From Amoebidium appalachense (Eukaryota; Ichthyosporea): a stretch of 64,000 nucleotides of DNA. Location of the stretch: NCBI GenBank assembly GCA_963693365.1, contig CAVNZM010000014.1, forward strand, positions 5,952,001 to 6,016,000, in the 5' to 3' direction. Both the position numbers and the translations under genes were made by a program. The notes beneath the pieces are model-generated. The model saw only the letters and a list, made by a program, of their open reading frames with translations. It was not told the origin of the DNA and did no database searches. Shown piece after piece: positions 1-12,976 of this stretch (position 1 is its first letter; every line of letters begins with the position of its first letter).

Positions 1-181
1 CCACAAATGGCGGTGTGCTTGTGTATCACAGTGGGCTTGTGCATAGCACGAAACCCTACTGGGGTGCTTAAAAGATGCTGTTACAGTAGAAATTGTCCCT
101 CTGTCAAATTGGGGTTCAGTGCCTTGCCGCAGGTGTCTCGTCATGCCAACATATTCCCCTTCCCCTCTCCCCCTCCCCCCC

Positions 182-212
<31 letters not shown>

Positions 213-405
213 GAAAAAAAAGAACAAAAAAAAAATAGAAAATAAGGAAAAGGACAACCACTCTTAGCACCTCCGAAACTTTGCTTGGGCATTTTTGTTA
301 ATGTCATACTCAGCACCACTGCGTTTTGGTGGGGCCTAAATTCAATACACCTACTTTCTAAACCATCACCACAACCGTTTAGTTTACTAAAAACTGCCGG
401 TCCAG

Positions 406-445
<40 letters not shown>

Positions 446-620
446 AGCCTGGCCTGTTTTGATATTAATTACTTTCCGGATTTTTTTTTCTTTCTTTCTT
501 TTTTTTTGGTTTGGGGAGAGGGGGAGAGGGGGGGTACCAAGATGCCTTTCCTGAGGACACAGGAGACTCTGTATGCTGTCTGTGTGTGTGGACGCATGTG
601 GTGGTGGTGGTGGTGGTGGT

Positions 621-792
<172 letters not shown>

Positions 793-858
793 GGTGGGTG
801 GGTGAGGGGGGGGGCAGAGAGGGAGGGGGGGGAGGGGACAGAGAGAGAGAGCCTCGCT

Positions 859-1016
<158 letters not shown>

Positions 1017-1764
1017 AGGGGAGGGTGGGGAGGCGGAGAGAGAAAGGGGGGGATCCGGAGGGAGGGAGGGACACAGAGGGAGAGGGAGGGGAGAGAGAGA
1101 GAGAGAGAGAGTGTGTGTGTGTGTGTGCACGCACGGGCCGCAAAGTTGTTGTGGGAAACCGGAATACAAAGCCGTGCTGTCCGGCAATATGAGATGCGAC
1201 AATGAGGAGCACTGCGACCCGTGTCTGAGGCTTATAGTAGTAAGCATGTACGAGTCTAACTAAGGCATCTTCTGTTCATATTCCCTTGCAGTTCAGAATC
1301 ATCATTTGTAGATTGATCCAAAAACTAAAAAAAAATGAATTCCAATTCCCCGAATAGCCAAGACAATATTGAAGTTGAGAAAGCTAGCAGAATGCGTGGT
1401 TCAACATACTTTGCTCATTGACAATTGTGATCAATTATAAGACAAGTGGGAAGTTGGAGGGTGGGGACTTGCATCATGAAAAGTATCTTCATAGGGTTTG
1501 AATCATTATTATTGCTTGCCCCCCACCCCCCTCCTCCCCCCTCCCCTCCTCCACTGTCCCATTCTCCCCCTCAACCCCCCCCCCCCCTCCCCCCGATGAA
1601 TAATATGTATCTGTATATGTATCCTACTACCTCATGCATGTCACGGTAGGGGCAGTTGGCACGTCTTGCACGGTGGGTGCTAGAGTGACCGTGCCGCGCG
1701 GCCGGGCTGCGTGACACGCTGGGTGGATCATCGTGGTTTAGGGGAGGTGTGAAGGGGAGGGGAA

Positions 1765-1815
<51 letters not shown>

Positions 1816-1909
1816 TGGCGGGGCGTGTGTGACGCACGATGCGCGTGTGCAGGCCTGGTGGGGAGGGGGGGGGGGGGGGGGGAGAGAGGCCTTGGGGGGA
1901 GGCCCCGGG

Positions 1910-1945
<36 letters not shown>

Positions 1946-3138
1946 GGAGGAGGGAGGGGGGAGGGGGCTGAGGTTCCGATACTGTAGTCGCTGCTCTGAA
2001 TTTGCGGCTCTGTTTACGTCATCAGATAATGATTATTTTTACGCTCAGTATTTTTAACCCCGTTTGTGACGTCCACGAAAATACTGATCGATCACTACTA
2101 TAGATAGAGCCTCATCGATATATCTGAGGTCACAGTTGTAGGGCATAAACATACGTATGTCGTATGTAAGCGTGTAATATACCATTGTGCCCGAGTAAAG
2201 CGAGTGGACATACGAGGCTTGGCATGATTAGTATGTAATGTGTTCTCACACACGCAGCTCTTCTAGAAGTTTGATGCCATGCGCACATGCACGTGGATCT
2301 AGCGGTGTGCCCCTGCCCATGCAGGCCACGGGGCCATGTAAAGTCTGCGAGTCCTGCTGTTGATCCACAAATTGAAGTACCAAAGTCGATCTTTGTTTCA
2401 GGAGGGAGGGGGAGGAGAGGGGGGGGGGGCAGGAGAGAGGTAAAAAAGCTACACCAGTACTTCCCCTGCCAGACGCAAACCTACATGATTCCTGCACACA
2501 GTCACCCAAGGCACGAGTGACATACACGTTGATATACACAGTCGTTTAAAAAACTAGTAGCATACACGTGGACGTGCGCACAGTCAAAAACAGCTTCACA
2601 TTGTTTAGGTCCATATAGAATACACACCCACACGCCCACACACAACACAAGTGAAGCACACCTGCATTGCATCACATCACACACCACAGAGAAACAATAC
2701 TTGTGCACATATTCACAAACACAAGAGTAGCATACACATGCACAGAGTCGCACACAACACAGTTTCACATTACCCCCTGATGCAAGCCTAACAAAATTTA
2801 ACACGAAAATAACCGTATTCCAAGCCATGTCTATACCATGCGAAACATACATATGCACCTGCAACACATCACATCCTCTGGACACGCAAGTTGTTGCTAC
2901 ATTCCACCTAAATGGGTATCCAGACCACACCCTCACTAATTGTAACAACTTACTCACGGGGACACTTGCATGGCGTATAACGTAATGGGTGCATTTATTA
3001 ACACATTGGTATAGGTGGAAACAGTAAGCACATCCGTGTAAACCTAATCTAACATAGTCTGAAACGGAAGGTACAGCGGGGGCCTCATGACAGCATGAGA
3101 ATACGTGTTGAATTGCACCGGTAACAGTTATTGGTACC

Positions 3139-3186
<48 letters not shown>

Positions 3187-3190
3187 AAAA

Positions 3191-3227
3191 AGAAGAAGAA
3201 GAAGAAGAAGAAGAAGAAGAAGAAGAA
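3191..3227. repeat. (AAG)n microsatellite after poly-C/poly-A
   Basis: About twelve AAG units directly follow a poly-C run and a short poly-A run. This compound structure of three adjacent simple repeats is non-coding. Confidence 0.9.
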
Positions 3228-4464
3228 TGGACTACCAATTTCCCTCCTCTCATATAAAAAAGTGTGGTTTGCTCCTCGACCTGCAACTTTAAGATGCAAA
3301 AACTCATTCATTCTTCACTTTCTAAACATTGGTGAGAAGGAGAAAGGGGGGGGGGGGGGGGGGGGAGAGATAGGAGGAGAGACAGGCTCACCAGCTAACA
3401 TTCCTAGCATACATACAAATAGCGAAGTACGACTGGTGACGGTCAGGTGACCTGTTTATAACCATCCTCCCCCCCCCCCCCCCCCCCCCACCACCACCAC
3501 CACCACCAAACCCCCCCCCCCCCCCCCCCCTTTCCCCACATCACCACACCACAACCACCAACCACACACCCACCCAAAGAGCACCCATGCCCTACCAATC
3601 ACCCGTCCACCTACAAATAACCAAATATGGTTTGCAATCTTCCTTATTTGGTTCTTTTGCCCTCGTCAATGAGAGCATCCAATTGGTCCCCCCACCCTGC
3701 CAGTGCTGCCACCCTCCTCACCCCCTCGTCTATGTCTCCAAGCACACACACGTCATCATCCGGATCAAACGTCCCCACCAATTCCCTGCAAAATAAAATT
3801 ATAAATTAAGTATTAATTAATTAATTGAGCTCTTATGTAATGGTGTGAGCAGAGAGCGGTGATGGTGTGACCTTAGAGGTGTGCATATGCTCTAGCCTCT
3901 CAATCCGCCCTTTTATCCTCTTACCCCCCTCCCCTCCACCCCAACTTCCACTCCCCCTCCCCCTCCCCCCCTGCCTCGCCCCCCCATCCTTCTCCTCTCC
4001 TCTCCGTGCCCCCCCCCCCCCCCCCCCCCCCTCTCAACACACACAAACACACGCACACACCCCCTCCCCCCACCCCCTCCCCCACCCGCACCCTCAAACC
4101 CGTTTGTGTGTTTGTGTGAATTGTCCTTTTTTTTAAAAGACATTTTTAAGACATTCATCTTCTCAGTCCGTGGATGGGTGGGTGGTGTTTGGAGGGGGGG
4201 GAGGGGGAGTGGGGGGAGGGAGTGGGGGGGGAGGGGGGGGGGGGGGGGGGGGGGGGCAGAATGTGGGAAAAGAGAAAGGGAAGTGTGTTCATGTACGACA
4301 GAAACCGGTCGTTGCAGAATTGTTAGTGGGTGGGTGAGCGAACGAGCAGGCGGGTTGGCGGGTTGTGTGTGTGTGTGAGAGGGGGGGGGGGGGGGGGGGA
4401 GGGGGGGGGGGGGGGGGGGGGGGATGGGGGAGGGGGTGGTGGTGGTGGTGGTGGTGGTGGTGGT

Positions 4465-4502
<38 letters not shown>

Positions 4503-4506
4503 ATAC

Positions 4507-4618
4507 CGGTTGAATAGGGCCCTGGGCAAAGGGGAGAGCATATCGGGGATGAATTTGACGGGGGCAACCATTAACGAGGTGCCCATGACAATAACGAGGT
4601 CCGGGTGGGAGCTGGCCG

Positions 4619-4681
<63 letters not shown>

Positions 4682-5876
4682 GAAAGACCCGGGAGGGCGG
4701 GGGGGGGGGGGGGGGGGGGGGGGGGGGTGGATGGGTGTGTTGGCAGGTAGGCGCCGCCGGGGGGGGGGGGGGGGGGGGAGGGGGGGTGATGTATGCGTTA
4801 GAGGGTTGGAAATATGGAGGAGACAACAAAGAGCAACAACAAAGCGTCACAAAGGTGGGAAACCCAAAATCAAACAATTTAAGCGTACAGGCAGAAGACA
4901 CTTGAACAGAGCCCCTTATCGGGAGGGGGGGGGGGGGGGGGGGGGGGGCAGGAAAGGGGAGGGAAGGAGGGGGGGCCCACGGGAAGGTGGGAGGGAGGAA
5001 GAGAGAGAGGGGGGGGGGGGGGGGGGGGGGGCAGATGTTTTGGTCATAATCCAAGCACTGCAACACTGTAGACATAGACATCACGGTCCTAACCATCCCC
5101 CCTCCCCCCTCCCCCCTTCCCCAGGGAAAAAAAACCCAAAAAACTTCTAACCCCACCAGGTCCCCCCCCCCCCCCCCCCTCCCCCCCCCCCCCCCCCCCC
5201 CCCCTCCCCCCTTCCCCCCGGGGCCTGCCCCTTCCCGACATTAACCCCATCCTCACCCCTTAATCCAAAAGAAGCCCACGTGCGCTACATCATTCTCTCC
5301 CTGCACCCTTCCCCTCCCCTCCCCTAACCCACTCTTCATCCCTCTGCCCTTTCCTTTGCTACACAGCCTCGACAAAAACAAAAGGCCCCTCCCTAGATGT
5401 CCATACCCTCCCTCCCACCCCCCCACCCCCCCCCCCCCCCCCCCCCTCCCCCCGGTCCTCCACCTAAAAAAAAAAAAAAACCTTACACGACCCCAACAAC
5501 CACCCAAAACCTCTGCACACTAACTACCATCTCCTCCATCAGCCCAGTAATAGCCCCCCCCCCCCCCCCCCCCCCACCCTCTCTCTCCCCCCCCCCCCCC
5601 CCCTCCCCCCCCCCCCCCCCCCTCGCGTCTTCATCACAAAATACAGCTCCAATATGCCCCTACTTCTCCCACCTTTTACCCCAAATCCTCCCCACATATA
5701 GACCCCCTCCCTGCAAACACTTCTCTCTTCAAGTCCATCCTTCCATGATAACCCCCACCCACCTTCTTTCCCTTTGTCACGTGTGCTTGCACTTTCTCCG
5801 CCATCGTTTATCTCGTCCTCCTCATATCTCTCTCCTATCTCCCTATCTTCCATGTGCTCTCGAAAGAAGGAAACAT

Positions 5877-5907
<31 letters not shown>

Positions 5908-6254
5908 CACACACACACACACACGCACACCATTAACCACCTTCTTTCCCTTTGTCACGTGTGCTTGTACTTTTTCCACCCTCCGTTATCTCCCCCTCCT
6001 CGTTTCTCTCTCCATATATCTCCCTATCTTCCATATACTCTCGAAAGGAGGAAATATCTTCTTTCAAAGCGTCGGAAAAGGAAGAAGGAAGGCTCTCTCC
6101 AAAGAAAACGACATCTGGTTTAACTAGTGCACCGCACGCGGGGCAGGTGACAATACGGTCGGCCTGTTTGTGTGTGTGTGTGTGTATGTGTGTGTGTGTG
6201 TGTACGTGTACGTGTGTATGTGTGTGTGCGCGCGCCCGCGTGTATTGTGTGTGT

Positions 6255-6285
<31 letters not shown>

Positions 6286-7154
6286 GTGTGTGTGTGTGTG
6301 TGGTTGTGTGCGTGTGTGTGTTCAAGTGTACACATGCGTGCGTGTGCGTGTGCGTGTGTCTGTGACACGGGGATGGGGATGGTGTGTGTGTGTGTGTGAG
6401 TTTCTGAGCGGGGGAAAGAGGGGGAGAGAGGGGAAGGGCAGGAGTGAGAGATGGGACTTGGAGTGATTTTAAGTCAATTTTGTGGATGAAATGAGGTGCG
6501 TAAGCGGCAAAACAATAAAAAGAGGGTCAGAGGGGTACATCGTGTATCCTTGATGGCTGATCTACACACAACGTAGCCTCTTCTTTCTTGATCTCTCTCT
6601 TTTCTTCCCCTTTGCTTTCGTTTTGGGCGAGGGGCGCCAGTAGAGGGGGACGGGGGGAAGGGGGTGGGGAGGGGGGGGGGAAGGGGGGGAGGGGGGAGTT
6701 CAATTAAGGAGACTTGCAAGATAGGTAGGACGGTGCTAAGAGGAATGGAGAGGTGGGATGGGGAGGGGGTGGGGGGAGAGGGGCTTTCGGGGAGAGAGAG
6801 AAAGGGGGGGGGGGGATCATTTGTTCAAGGGGATGAGTGGGTAGAAAGAAAACACAAGAAAGGAGGACAGAGGGACGGCGGGTCGGGGGGGGGGGGGGGG
6901 GGGGAGGGGGGGAGGGGGGGGGGGAGGGGGGGGGGGGGGGGGGGGGGGGGGGAGTGTGGTCAACGGAAAAGTACCATTAACAGCAGGTGCTGAAATGTGT
7001 AAAAACCTATAAAGTCACACATACACATGGCGAGAGAAGGTAGAAACACACACACACAGCATCCAACGCAGATAGAGCCCGTGGGGAAAGAGGAAGGGGT
7101 CAGAAAGAGGGTCTGAAATGCCATACGATCGATCACACAAACAGCGACACGCCC

Positions 7155-7195
<41 letters not shown>

Positions 7196-7963
7196 CACAA
7201 TAAGCAACACAAATAAACCCCGGATGCCCAATAAAAAGTGGAGCCATATGATTAACAGGGTTTGAAATAACGGCACACACCCTGACAGCGTCTCTCAGCT
7301 CATCCATGCTATAGGGCTCACTGCATGCCGGGTTGATGCAGTGCGCTGTCCGGTCACCACCGTGGCACTGAACCACTAGATCGGGACGCAGACCTGCACG
7401 GAATTCAAGCCCTGTGCGCGCGCGTGTGTGTATGTGTGGGTGGATGGGTGGGTGTTTGGGGGGTAGGGGGGGAGGAGAAGAGAGAGAGGGGGGGGGGGGG
7501 GGGGGGGGGGCAGGGGGGAGGGGAAGGGGAGGGAGGAGTAGGGGAGAAGAAGTGGGTGGAGGAGGGGAAGGGGTGTGTGTGGGTGGAGAGGGCAGGGGGA
7601 CGGGAGACTGGGGGAGGGGGGGGGGGGAAGGGGTAAATCTGTGTGTGTTGGGCAAGGGGGAGAGGGGGAAGGGAAGGGGGGTGAGTGAGTGAATGACTGG
7701 GTGTGTGTGTGTGTTTGAGTATTTTCGTGGTGTGTATGTGCATTCATTGACTTCGTGGGAAAGGAGGGAAGAGAGGGAGCTTTATTCTTTTCCACAAGGG
7801 GGTGGGGGAAAGGAGATATATGTGCGTGTTTACAAATGCGGGCTACATAATGTGCCTGTATATGTGTATCTGTGTGTGTGTGTCTGTGTGGGGAAGGGGG
7901 GGGGGGGGGGGGTTAGTCATTAGAAAAAACACAACAACACAGATATATTTGAGATCGGGTGTG

Positions 7964-7994
<31 letters not shown>

Positions 7995-7995
7995 T

Positions 7996-8030
<35 letters not shown>

Positions 8031-8595
8031 GGTCACAGGTGAAGGTGCGAGAAATGAAAGGAAGTGGAGGAAGCGTGTGACAGCATGGTATTCGAGCCGA
8101 AAAGAACCTAGAAGTTTGAAAAGTACAAGGGTAGAGAAAAGTGGACGTGAGGTAGGCTGGGGGTAGGGGGGGGGGGGTAGGGGGGTTTGAATGCGGAACA
8201 CAGTACGAAGTACGCATACACGATGAGAAGCATGGTGCAGGACACATGCAAAGGCAAACATTCAAGTATGCAACATCAGCCATGCGCACAGTATGCGTCA
8301 TAAGCAGAGCCCATCCTCAGGGAGGGCCCAAGTCATCAATTGCGTCTGAGTTTCGACCCCTTAGCCCGCGTATATACGACGCTCCAACTCAGACAGCAGC
8401 ATCAACTGAACTTGGGTGGGTCAACCCGTCTTGATCAAAGACGAGCAGGGTTGCTTATGCAAGCAAGGTGAGCAGAACGGTGAAGATGTGTGTGCAAACT
8501 AATGCAGTGCAGCGAAAAACGCGTATGTGCTTACAGATGCACGACACAGAGCAACCATGCCCGGTTGCATGGAAGTAAAGATGTCTGGGGGAGAA

Positions 8596-8628
<33 letters not shown>

Positions 8629-8765
8629 TAGAGAGAGAGTGTGTGTGTGTGAGGGGAGGGGGGAGGGGGAGGGGGGGGGGGGGGGGGGTAGATGGATGGT
8701 AAATTAGCATGCTCGTGTCGTCACATGTGGTATTTATGGTCTGTGTGTGCCTGCAGGGGGGAGAA

Positions 8766-8821
<56 letters not shown>

Positions 8822-9624
8822 AGTGCAGAACACGGTACAAGGTAAAACTACGCAAAGAGAAACACGGTGCATGACTCATCCAAACATTTCAGTATGCAAT
8901 ACCAGCCGGAGGGATGGAAAGCAAGTGGAGGGGAGGGAGGCGGGGGGAGGGGAAGGGGGCCCAACAAAACTCACCATCAATATTCTGTGTGTAAATTCGT
9001 CTCAGCAATCCCTTGTCCTGGAGCAGACGAAGAAAATAGTGGCAAGGGGTGGGTTTAAACGGTTCCTCGGTTGCGTAAAACAGTTTTTTGCTCAAAAGGT
9101 AGAACGGACGGGGGTTGTTTCGGAAAAATTCGATGCTGAAAATTTGTGTGGGGTCGTCAAAATCGACACCCACATCGTACGTGTCCAAAATGGCGTAAAG
9201 CCCGTTTTCCGACCTGAAATCCGGAATTCCGGAACTGGTGGAGATGCCTGCCCCGCTGACCACGATGATATTTCGGTATTTTCCCTCTGCCAATTTCCGT
9301 GCAAACTCCTCCAGCGCAGGCTCCCTCGAAACCAAGCTTTCCGAATTTCCTTCGACATTCCCCAGTTTTTCATCCCCTCCCTTCTCTTCGCTTTTGCCCC
9401 CCTCCGCCTCGCTTACCGTCTTCGCAGACCCGCTCGGTTCCCCCCCGCTCTCACTCTCGTCGGTAAATTTCAACTCCGAAAAAACCCTTTGTAGTCTCTC
9501 CAGGGTGGGGCTGGTGATGTAAGAATCGCACCGAAAGCACCAGACAGATAGATCAGCCAGGGAGAGAGCATAGTCGCATTCCACGGATGCTTCTGCGTGT
9601 TCCGCCATGTGCCCGTTCACATAT
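4507..9624 (-). CDS. Sirtuin (NAD+-dependent protein deacylase) with UBP-type zinc finger, partial
   Basis: Four exons on the minus strand: 9624-8975, 7411-7281, 6163-6039 and 4611-4507. All junctions are in phase (g|gg, phase 0, ga|c) with GT-AG introns. The first exon starts with the second half of a UBP-type zinc finger (GHMAEH, then LSVWCFRCDSYI), a ubiquitin-binding fold also seen in HDAC6. An acidic linker follows, then the sirtuin core: SGAGISTSSGIPDFRS, TQNID, the catalytic His in VVQCHGG, zinc ligands in HCINPAC and CPACGALVKPDVVFFGE, and VMGTSL. All NAD-binding and catalytic motifs of class I (SIRT2-like) enzymes are present. The first half of the zinc finger and the start codon (upstream of 9624) and the last exon (below 4507) were not found, so the model is incomplete. 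The exon ends lie next to (CA)n and poly-C tracts. Confidence 0.9.
4619..4681. repeat. (GT)n tract abutting sirtuin exon at 4611
   Basis: This GT tract reads as (CA)n on the coding minus strand. It runs directly into the acceptor of the last identified sirtuin exon, so the 3' splice signal is partly built from the microsatellite. Confidence 0.85.
4788..4920 (-). repeat. C-tailed interspersed cassette, copy A
   Basis: Read on the minus strand, this element begins GGGGCTCTGTTC, contains TCTTCTGCCTG and TCCTCCATATTTCC, and ends ACCCTCTAACGCATACATC followed by poly-C. It matches most of the element at 50635-50762 in an EXO70 intron by eye. It lies in the sirtuin intron between the exons ending at 6039 and starting at 4611, in the same orientation as the gene. 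Confidence 0.8.
5762..6060. repeat. Tandem duplication across a sirtuin exon-intron boundary
   Basis: Two copies of about 110 bases lie some 177 bases apart, at about 5762-5868 and 5938-6050. Both begin CTTCTTTCCCTTTGTCACGT on the plus strand. The second contains the real exon end and donor (CGAGA|GTATAT on the minus strand). In the first the equivalent position reads GAGAGCACAT, so the GT is lost. A (CA)n tract separates the copies. Confidence 0.85.
8195..8915. repeat. Diverged duplicated segments in a sirtuin intron
   Basis: The segment at about 8195-8290 and that at about 8815-8915 share an ordered series of words: GAACAC, GTAC, AAACATT, AGTATGCAA and CAGCC. They look like two old copies of one sequence, each following a poly-G run. 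A weaker third copy may lie at about 8495-8580. No protein is encoded. Confidence 0.5.
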
Positions 9625-10236
9625 CTGTAGGGGAGGCCGGGGGGAGGGGGGGGGGGGGGAGAAGGGGGTTGAGGGGGGGGGGGGGGGGGGGGGAGGGGGG
9701 AAGGAGGGGGTGTTGCTGTATAAGTGCCAAACCAAGTGCTGTTGTTGGTGATGGGGGGGGGGGGGGGGGGGATATGGGGAAGAGTAATGGGATTTTTCTT
9801 TTCAGGGGGGGGGGGGGGGGGGGGGGGGGGGAGGGGGGGAGGGGGCTTTGTGTCTACCCTGAACCTAATCTGTTGTCGTTTTCCTTCAGATGTGAGCATT
9901 AATTAGAAGAAAGAGGATTAAGAAAGCCATATCATAGTGGCCCCAAAGGGAAGGCTATAAACGGGAAGGCGAAAGAAAGGGGGGGGGGGGGGGGGGGAGA
10001 AGAGAAGAAAAGACAGATGCACGAGTGGGTAGATGGTTGGAAGCAAAGACGGGGGAGGTCGGGCGGGCCGTGAGGAGAGGGTGGGGTGGGGGGTGGGAGG
10101 TGGGGCGGCTTATAGGACAAATACGGCATCAAACAATAAGAAGAATTGATTAAGGATAGCAACACTGGAATACGGGAATGTTTGCGGTAACGTAGTCGCA
10201 CTAGGGGGGCAGGGGGCCAGGCCCCAAGTGTTTAAA
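9625..10236. other. Spacer between sirtuin and exonuclease genes
   Basis: This stretch holds several poly-G runs, then a unique segment at about 9850-10236 leading to the start codon at 10237. The missing first half of the sirtuin UBP finger would be expected on the minus strand here, but no cysteine-rich frame was found. Both genes start outward from this spacer, so it probably carries two divergent promoters; no core promoter element is convincing. Confidence 0.4.
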
Positions 10237-11629
10237 ATGAAGCCAGGCTGCCCTAAGGGCACAACACAGCGCCCTGGGCATAAAACAGGCGGAGCTAGGG
10301 AGGGAGCTGGGCGCAAAAAAAAAGATGCTGCATTTGTTCAGCCTTTAGCGAACTTTGCAGGTTTTGGGACGGCAAACAAAGCTGTTTTGCAGGAACTAAA
10401 CGTAAACGTACAACCCGAACAGCCCCCTCTATCTAAGGCCGCCGACATAAGGGCCCGTGTAGTTGAGGCAGGTAGCGTCCATTCGTTACCAAGAGAAATG
10501 GATCGGGCCCCTGCTCCACACCCACCAGACATACAGGTGCAACCCGACGAGGAACCTTTGCTAAATGCAGCAGCAGATGCGTACCGGGTAGACGAGGATG
10601 AAGGGGAGGAAGAGGGAGAAGATAATACGGACGGGGATGACGGTGGAGAGGAGTTTTCTGACGCGGCGGGCGAAACAATCAAGTCGCACCTGCACACAGT
10701 GAAAGAGAGTCTCAAAGATGAGAAGACGCCTGTGGGGTGGCATCTTCCACCTCCCATTATAGGCTTTAAATTTGGGGGCGATCCAGCGCCTTTCTACAAA
10801 CCCAGATGTTTTGCCTGGCTTCCGGAAAGGTTGTCTCCCGGTTTCATGGTGCCGTGCCCCTTCGATGATCACTACGTGGACCCCCACAACCACCCCAACC
10901 CACACCGTACTTCTCGCAATGGGTTCATGAGCAACCCCGTAGGACGGCGTGTTATCGACTTTGACAGCTGCTACTACATTATCACGGCCCGGTACTTTTG
11001 TGACACATGCAAAAAAAACTTTGCCGGCACAAACCCCCAGACAATTAAACGCCTTCCACTCTTCATGCGTGATCAGTTTCCGGCCTACCTTAGCCACCGC
11101 AGTGGGCTCGACCTAAAGGTGGTAACATTGTTGCGTGCACTGGCAGACAAAGGTGTGGGCCCAAACGCCTTTGCCACCCTCCTCTCGGAGCTCCACAAGC
11201 AGCGATACGACGAGCAGCGGCTCCTGTATTACTCGAGGGCGCTGCATTGGACCAAGTATGAACTCAAAAAGCGTAACGATTTCCGCCCCCACGACCAGCG
11301 CCTGACAGAACTTCCCCCAGAGGAGCAGGCGGCTAAGTTCTCGGCGTTTGGTGACAAAAATGGTTACGCTGGACATGTGCCTTCAGGCAAGTGTGCACTG
11401 CATTTTGGGTGTGTAAATGGTCCCCATTGTTTTGTATGCACGTGCTTGGGCATTTTTTGGGTTGGCTTGGTAGGGTTTTGTTTTATTATTTTTTATTTTT
11501 TTTTTAGGGGGGGGGGGGGACTTGGAAATGGGTTTTGGAAGTGTGGTCAATAAGTTTCTATTATGGTGGTGGTGGATGTGTGGTGGTGGATGTGCGCCTG
11601 TGAGTGTGCGTGTACTTGTGGGTCCGTGT

Positions 11630-11660
<31 letters not shown>

Positions 11661-11927
11661 GGGGGAGGGGGAGGGGGGACATGGTGATGGATTAGGTGGT
11701 GGTGGTGGCAATCAGTCATGGTGGTGGTGGTGGTGGTGGTGGTGGTGGTGGGGGGGGGGGGGGGGGGGGGGGGGGAGGGGGCAGAGGGATCATCAGAGGG
11801 GTGAAAGCATAACGGTCCATGTACCAGTGAGTGTGCTTGGGAAATCGTGGAGAACTGTTATGCCTGAAATTAGATGGTGGGTGTGCGCATGTGTGTCTGT
11901 GTGTGTTGGGGGAAAGGAGGTGGAGAG

Positions 11928-11994
<67 letters not shown>

Positions 11995-12167
11995 TGGTGG
12001 TAGACTGGATCTTGGTGGCGGTACTTAATGGTTATTATAGTAGTGGCAGGAGGGTGTGGGGGGAAGGGCAAACGGACGTGCAGGGGACAAACTGCAGATG
12101 GGGCACAAAGGGGAAAGAAGGTGAAAGTTGGTGCAATGACTTGGAGGGTTTGCGCGCGCCGGGGAGG

Positions 12168-12213
<46 letters not shown>

Positions 12214-12649
12214 AACGGCCGGAGATGGGTGTGTAGCGTTTTTGAGATGGGAAAAGCCATACAGACTTACGAAAATACAGAGAGGTGAGATGAACACGAG
12301 GGACTAGAGGGAATGGGGGGGATGGTCCTGATGGGAGGGTGGTGGAGTTCTAACAGTACTTGGGGTTCAGGCAAATACCTGAGTGCCGTGTATACTGAGT
12401 TCAGCGACCGCACGGCAAAGTACCAGAGCCTGGACACGCAGCTCAAGCCCGTAAACAACGTGCTCAAGGCCGACCACACCTTCCAAATTGGGAAGCTCAC
12501 CGGCATCAATGGGGAGCCTCTGTACCGAGGCCTATGGACTTGTGTAAACGAGCTTGGCGGTGTGTGGTCCCTCCTCTTCTCCCCCCTCCCCCCACTCTCC
12601 CCCAGGCCCCCTTCCCCCCCTCCCCCCCCCCCCCCCACACACGCCCACC

Positions 12650-12680
<31 letters not shown>

Positions 12681-12910
12681 ACGCCCCCCTCCCCCCCTCC
12701 CCCCCCCTCCCCCCTCTAGGGCCTTTAAATCTCTTAGGCTCCACATTTAATGAGGTGGCACACTGTGAGTAGAGGTTTGTAGTATGTGGGTTTTGGGGAC
12801 AATTCTTGCCCTGTCGAGCAAAAACTAGGAAGCTCCAGATATGTGTGTATGTGTTTTTGCTGGGTAGAGATTGGGGTGGGCTGGGGTGGAGCTTTCTTTT
12901 GGCGGGGAAT

Positions 12911-12976
<66 letters not shown>

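Noticed and set aside
2246-2380. Minus-strand frame ending HGIKLLEELRV as a possible sirtuin C-terminus
   Set aside because: It resembles the end of a sirtuin only loosely, and no acceptor gives the required phase (one base) without a stop codon.
8290-8480. Possible small RNA gene in the unique segment of a sirtuin intron
   Set aside because: No tRNA cloverleaf, internal promoter boxes or snRNA motifs could be traced.
12720-12764. Extra exon between exons 2 and 3 of the exonuclease gene, with a good GTGAGT donor
   Set aside because: Joining 12559 directly to 13547 gives the continuous family-like sequence NELGEIRAQVFT. Including this segment breaks that match and requires a different acceptor.
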